Source: Parapedobacter sp. SGR-10 (GTDB lineage Bacteria > Bacteroidota > Bacteroidia > Sphingobacteriales > Sphingobacteriaceae). Taken from it: DNA of 64,000 nucleotides. The stretch spans positions 120,779-184,778 of the forward strand of contig NZ_JAAJTJ010000005.1 in assembly GCF_011030405.1 (NCBI RefSeq). The letters are read 5' to 3'. Both the position numbers and the translations under genes were made by a program. Shown here piece by piece: positions 61,018-64,000 of this stretch. The notes under the pieces are model-generated. The model was not told where the DNA came from and searched no databases. It saw only the letters and a program-made list of their open reading frames with translations. Every line of letters begins with the position of its first letter. The stretch's first letter is position 1.

Positions 61018-61908
61018 ATGGATTATTTAGATCATTTAGAGGCCGAAGCAATTTATATCCTTCGAGAAGTAGCAGGACAATTTGAAAATCCAGCCTTATT
61101 GTTTTCCGGGGGCAAGGACAGCATTACCTTGGTACATTTGGCTAAAAAAGCCTTTAGGCCAGGAAAATTCCCGTTTCCTTTGGTACACATCGATACGGGA
61201 CACAATTTTCCCGAAACGATACAATTTCGAGACTGGCTGATCGAACAGACGGGAGAGAAGCTGATCGTGGGATCGGTGCAGGATAGTATCGACCAAGGAA
61301 AAGTCATCGAGCAAAAAGGTAAAAATGCAAGTAGAAATCCCTTACAGACCGTGACGCTACTGGACACCATCGAAAGGCACGGTTTTGATGCCTGTATAGG
61401 AGGTGCCCGCCGTGACGAAGAAAAAGCCAGGGCAAAGGAGCGTATCTTTTCTGTCCGGGACGAATTTGGTCAATGGGATCCCAAAAGACAAAGACCCGAA
61501 TTGTGGAGTATATTCAACGGTAAGATCCATAAAGGCGAAAATGTACGTGTATTCCCCATATCCAATTGGACAGAACTGGATGTCTGGAACTACATCAAAC
61601 GCGAAAAAATCGCACTTCCATCCATCTATTTCAGCCACGAAAGAGATGTCGTCTGGCGCAATGGCCAATGGATGGCAGCCGACCCTTGTCTCAATTTGGA
61701 TGAAGAAGATATTATAGAACATAAATCAGTTCGCTTTAGGACAGTAGGAGATATGACCTGTACTGCTGCTGTAAGCTCTGTAGCAACAGAACTAGATGAT
61801 ATTATAGCTGAAATCAAAGCCTCAACAGTCAGTGAAAGGGGAGCACGTATGGACGACAAGGTCTCCGAAGCAGCTATGGAAGAAAGAAAGAAACAAGGGT
61901 ATTTTTAA
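61018..61908 (+). CDS. cysD: Sulfate adenylyltransferase subunit 2
   Basis: A 296-residue ATP-sulfurylase catalytic subunit. The PP-loop FSGGKDSITLVHLA and the downstream VHIDTGHNFPETIQFRDWL, GGARRDEEKARAKERIFSVRD and RFRTVGDMTCTAAV segments are standard. It makes APS from ATP and sulfate, driven by the GTPase CysN. The AT-rich 82-base gap after cysH contains no clear signal. Confidence 0.97.
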   Translation: MDYLDHLEAEAIYILREVAGQFENPALLFSGGKDSITLVHLAKKAFRPGKFPFPLVHIDTGHNFPETIQFRDWLIEQTGEKLIVGSVQDSIDQGKVIEQKGKNASRNPLQTVTLLDTIERHGFDACIGGARRDEEKARAKERIFSVRDEFGQWDPKRQRPELWSIFNGKIHKGENVRVFPISNWTELDVWNYIKREKIALPSIYFSHERDVVWRNGQWMAADPCLNLDEEDIIEHKSVRFRTVGDMTCTAAVSSVATELDDIIAEIKASTVSERGARMDDKVSEAAMEERKKQGYF

Positions 61909-61916
61909 AAAAGATA

Positions 61917-61971
61917 TGCGTAGTGCGTATAGCGTATTGAGATTTTTAAGATACGCAATACTCACTACGCA
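61917..61971. repeat. Hairpin repeat between cysD and cysN
   Basis: Arms 61917-61937 (TGCGTAGTGCGTATAGCGTAT) and 61951-61971 match at 19 of 21 positions in inverted orientation around a 13-base loop; a further ACGCAATACGCAAT follows the right arm. Such ATTGCGTA-type text is repetitive. It forms a stem directly before the cysN ribosome-binding region. Confidence 0.6.
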
Positions 61972-61990
61972 ATACGCAATACTAAGAAAA

Positions 61991-63235
61991 ATGAACATAC
62001 TTAAATTTATAACGGCAGGATCCGTAGACGATGGCAAAAGTACGCTGATCGGCCGATTGCTATACGATACAAACTCTATTTTGGACGACCAATTGGAAGC
62101 CATCCAAAAGGCAAACCGTAAGAATGACGATGGTACGGTAGATTTGGCTATTTTGACCGATGGGCTTAAAGCCGAACGGGAGCAGGGTATTACCATCGAC
62201 GTCGCTTACAAATACTTTCAGACTGAAAAGCGTAAGTTTATCATTGCAGATGCCCCCGGACATATCCAATACACCCGCAACATGGTGACCGGAGCATCCA
62301 ATTCCGATCTGATCATCATCCTGATCGATGCGCGCAAAGGCGTCATCGAACAGACGAAACGACATTCTTTTATTGCAAAATTACTGTCGCTAAAACAAGT
62401 ATTGGTCTGTGTCAACAAAATGGATATGGTTGATTATGAGCAAGCTGTATTCGAAAATATCAAAACAGATTATTTACAGTTGGCCCAGAAACTGGAATTG
62501 CAACATGTAGATTTCATTCCTGTATCAGCCCTTAAAGGCGATAATATTGTAGAGGAATCTTCCCGTATGCCTTGGTACAATGGGCCTACGATATTGGAAT
62601 ATTTAGAAAACATTGATTTTCAAGATGATAATCGATCGACCTGGCGTTTTCCTGTCCAATGGGTTATTAGACCGCAGACAGCTGAGTTACCGGACTATAG
62701 GGGATATGCTGGACGTGTATTGGGAGAGGGGCTAAAGGTCGGCGAAGAGGTCCTTATCTTGCCAAGTGGTGTCAAAAGTAGCATAAAAAGCATCGAATTG
62801 GATCAAAAGGAGTTTCCGTATGCCGAGAATGGACAATCTGTCATCTTACATTTAGCAGACGATGTCGATATATCCCGTGGTGATTTTATCGTCAGCGCAG
62901 CTAAACCGACACATCTTGAGCGATCTTTTGAAGCCAATATCTCATGGTTTGAAAATAAACCACTGGATACCAACCAAGTTTATCTGTTGCAAAACCAGAC
63001 AAAAACTACAAAAATCAAAGTTCCTAAAATTCTGTTCAAATATGATGTCAATACACAAGAACGTACCTATGACGAAGAAATACGCTTGAACGATATCGGC
63101 CGAATATTGGTTAAAGCTGCTGAAGAAATCGTTTTTGATCTGAACAGGGATTTTCCAGAGAATGCGCGGGCTATTATCATCGATCCGCGCAATAACCTAA
63201 CTGTAGGTGCCTTGACCGTTGAAGAACTCGTTTAA
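61991..63235 (+). CDS. cysN: Sulfate adenylyltransferase subunit 1 (GTPase)
   Basis: About 414 residues from ATG 61991 (MNILKFITAGS), shorter than E. coli CysN but usual for Bacteroidota. GTP-binding motifs are AGSVDDGKSTLIG (P-loop), DAPGHIQYTRNMVTGAS and NKMDMVD; beta-barrel domains 2 and 3 follow. It drives APS formation by CysD through GTP hydrolysis. The frame stays open to 61832, but that part is inside cysD and the hairpin. A terminator follows. Confidence 0.95.
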   Translation: MNILKFITAGSVDDGKSTLIGRLLYDTNSILDDQLEAIQKANRKNDDGTVDLAILTDGLKAEREQGITIDVAYKYFQTEKRKFIIADAPGHIQYTRNMVTGASNSDLIIILIDARKGVIEQTKRHSFIAKLLSLKQVLVCVNKMDMVDYEQAVFENIKTDYLQLAQKLELQHVDFIPVSALKGDNIVEESSRMPWYNGPTILEYLENIDFQDDNRSTWRFPVQWVIRPQTAELPDYRGYAGRVLGEGLKVGEEVLILPSGVKSSIKSIELDQKEFPYAENGQSVILHLADDVDISRGDFIVSAAKPTHLERSFEANISWFENKPLDTNQVYLLQNQTKTTKIKVPKILFKYDVNTQERTYDEEIRLNDIGRILVKAAEEIVFDLNRDFPENARAIIIDPRNNLTVGALTVEELV

Positions 63236-63268
63236 GTAAAATAAACCCAACATATACCATAATGCATA

Positions 63269-63305
63269 AAGACCTCCAAGCCATTTCGTTTGGAGGTCTT
63301 TTTTG
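63269..63305 (+). terminator. Terminator of the sulfur operon
   Basis: AAGACCTCCAA (63269-63279) and TTGGAGGTCTT (63290-63300) with a 10-base loop and a T-run to 63304. Confidence 0.9.
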
Positions 63306-63347
63306 TAAAAAGGGGTGTTCTCAATTTTATATTTAACATAATATAAA

Positions 63348-63717
63348 TTATATGACATTGTATAACAAAAGCTTCTGATGCAAAGTACAACTCAAAAGTT
63401 TTGGTTCAAATATATAATGAAAAGGTTCCATCCCATCCCGGCTTTTCACACTCGCTGAAATTTCAAAATAAAGATGCTTCCTCTTTTTGAACAATTTCCA
63501 ATACTTTGTTTGTTCCTGCTGCTTTTGACAAAAAGCTATCACCGCATCTTCTTTTTCCTTTGCATTTAGTGGTGCTTTTTGTGGTAATTTGGGATCTTCT
63601 GACAAAAGATCATTTGAAGATTGCAAAGTAATCGATACTTCAGCTCCATCATTAATGATGATGCGCCTCTTTGTAGCTTTATCATACAGGTTACCAAACT
63701 TGTATATGGCATCTATT
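63348..63717 (-). pseudogene. Hypothetical gene truncated at its 5' end by an insertion sequence
   Basis: About 122 codons remain, reading DAIYKFGNLYDKATKRRIIINDG onward to LHQKLLLYNVI, a charged soluble domain (with EKEDAVIAFCQKQQEQTKYW). There is no start codon before the insertion boundary at about 63718; the only upstream initiation codon in frame (a TTG at 63731) lies inside the mobile element. I do not recognise the family. The gene was probably functional before the IS insertion. Confidence 0.6.
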
Positions 63718-64000
63718 TGATCTCTCCCCAAAAAACTGGAGTATTTAGAAGTAGAGAATTCGTTTATGAATTACTAATTTTAAACGGGAGGAATATCCAT
63801 GAAAAAATCAAAGTTTACCGAAGCGCAGATCGCCTTTGCCATCAAGCAGGCCGAGACCGGTACACGCGTCGAGGAAGTGTGCCGCAAAATGGGAATCAGT
63901 GAAGCCACTTTCTACAACTGGAAGAAGAAATATGGTGGCTTAGGGGTAGCTGAACTGCGCCGTCTCCGGCAGCTTGAAGAGGAGAATGCTCAATTAAAAA
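63718..64000 (+). mobile_element. IS3-family insertion sequence, left end
   Basis: The left end is read as TGATCTCTCCCC at 63718-63729, which fits the TGA...CCCC tips of the IS407-type subgroup, and it is followed by 70 bases and the first transposase frame at 63799. Base use is more GC-rich than the flanks. The right end lies outside the window. Confidence 0.8.
63799..64000 (+). CDS. IS3-family transposase OrfA (partial)
   Basis: The first 67 residues of an OrfA helix-turn-helix protein: KFTEAQIAFAIKQAETGTRV then EEVCRKMGISEATFYNWKKK, ending in a leucine-rich coil (LRRLRQLEEENAQLK) cut by the window edge. It starts ATG at 63799 with a strong GGGAGG ribosome site at 63786-63791, unlike most host genes here, which lack one. 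OrfB with the DDE catalytic domain should follow outside, usually by a -1 frameshift. Confidence 0.93.
   Translation, partial: MKKSKFTEAQIAFAIKQAETGTRVEEVCRKMGISEATFYNWKKKYGGLGVAELRRLRQLEEENAQLK

Noticed and set aside
1..64000. CRISPR arrays, rRNA operons, prophage
   Set aside because: No evenly spaced direct repeats, no rRNA text and no phage structural genes were seen.

Overview
The window looks like a chromosomal segment of a Bacteroidota bacterium of the Sphingobacterium/Pedobacter type. It has a complete SusC/SusD locus with a FecR/ECF-sigma pair, an HEPN-tailed sulfite reductase, and promoters of the Bacteroidetes form (TTG or TTTG, about 20 bases, TAnnTTTG). Taxonomy is inferred from gene content and signal types only.

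Layout. 1-5.5 kb: a VOC protein, an ankyrin protein, a DUF2851 protein, tRNA-Lys with strong inverted repeats, and divergent prmC and ribD. 5.5-15.3 kb: a GNAT/amidohydrolase fusion, a TetR-TolC-adaptor-RND efflux operon and a 2-hydroxyacid dehydrogenase. 15.3-20.5 kb (minus): a periplasmic ankyrin protein, a DUF2271 protein, a PepSY/flavodoxin/FNR transmembrane reductase and ApbE, which together look like an extracytoplasmic electron-transfer or metal-reduction module. 20.7-21.4 kb: an antitoxin-like gene and a frameshifted PIN toxin. 21.4-32.1 kb (minus): an N-glycan utilisation locus (sigma, FecR, SusC, SusD, non-catalytic GH18-like binding protein, DUF1735-LamG protein, GH18 endo-glycosidase) similar in order to B. 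thetaiotaomicron BT3983-3987. 32.3-34.7 kb: a GMC oxidoreductase and its small subunit, preceded by a FecR vestige. 35-44 kb: peptidases, an ArsC-like protein, aldolase, thiol peroxidase and gmd. 44-52.8 kb: an EamA exporter with an Lrp regulator, two L,D-transpeptidase-like proteins, panB, rluA, a TlpA-like protein, pyrF and an SRPBCC-DinB fusion. 53-56.5 kb (minus): pstSCAB. 56.7-63.2 kb (plus): assimilatory sulfate reduction (sulfite reductase, siroheme synthesis, APS reductase, ATP sulfurylase). 63.3-64 kb: a gene truncated by an IS3-family insertion that runs off the window.

Most notable for a second look: (i) two roughly 115-bp, about 90% identical intergenic repeats (32131 and 47882) that each end in a complete Bacteroidetes promoter, one driving the ECF sigma gene and one an L,D-transpeptidase gene, so they look like mobile promoters or a shared regulatory element; (ii) the ankyrin-DUF2271-PepSY reductase-ApbE module, with four candidate heme histidines, a possible flavinylation site and an unusual ApbE active site; (iii) a FecR fossil upstream of the GMC operon; (iv) paired TetR operator candidates; (v) several families of small palindromic repeats. 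None of these was tested by database search.
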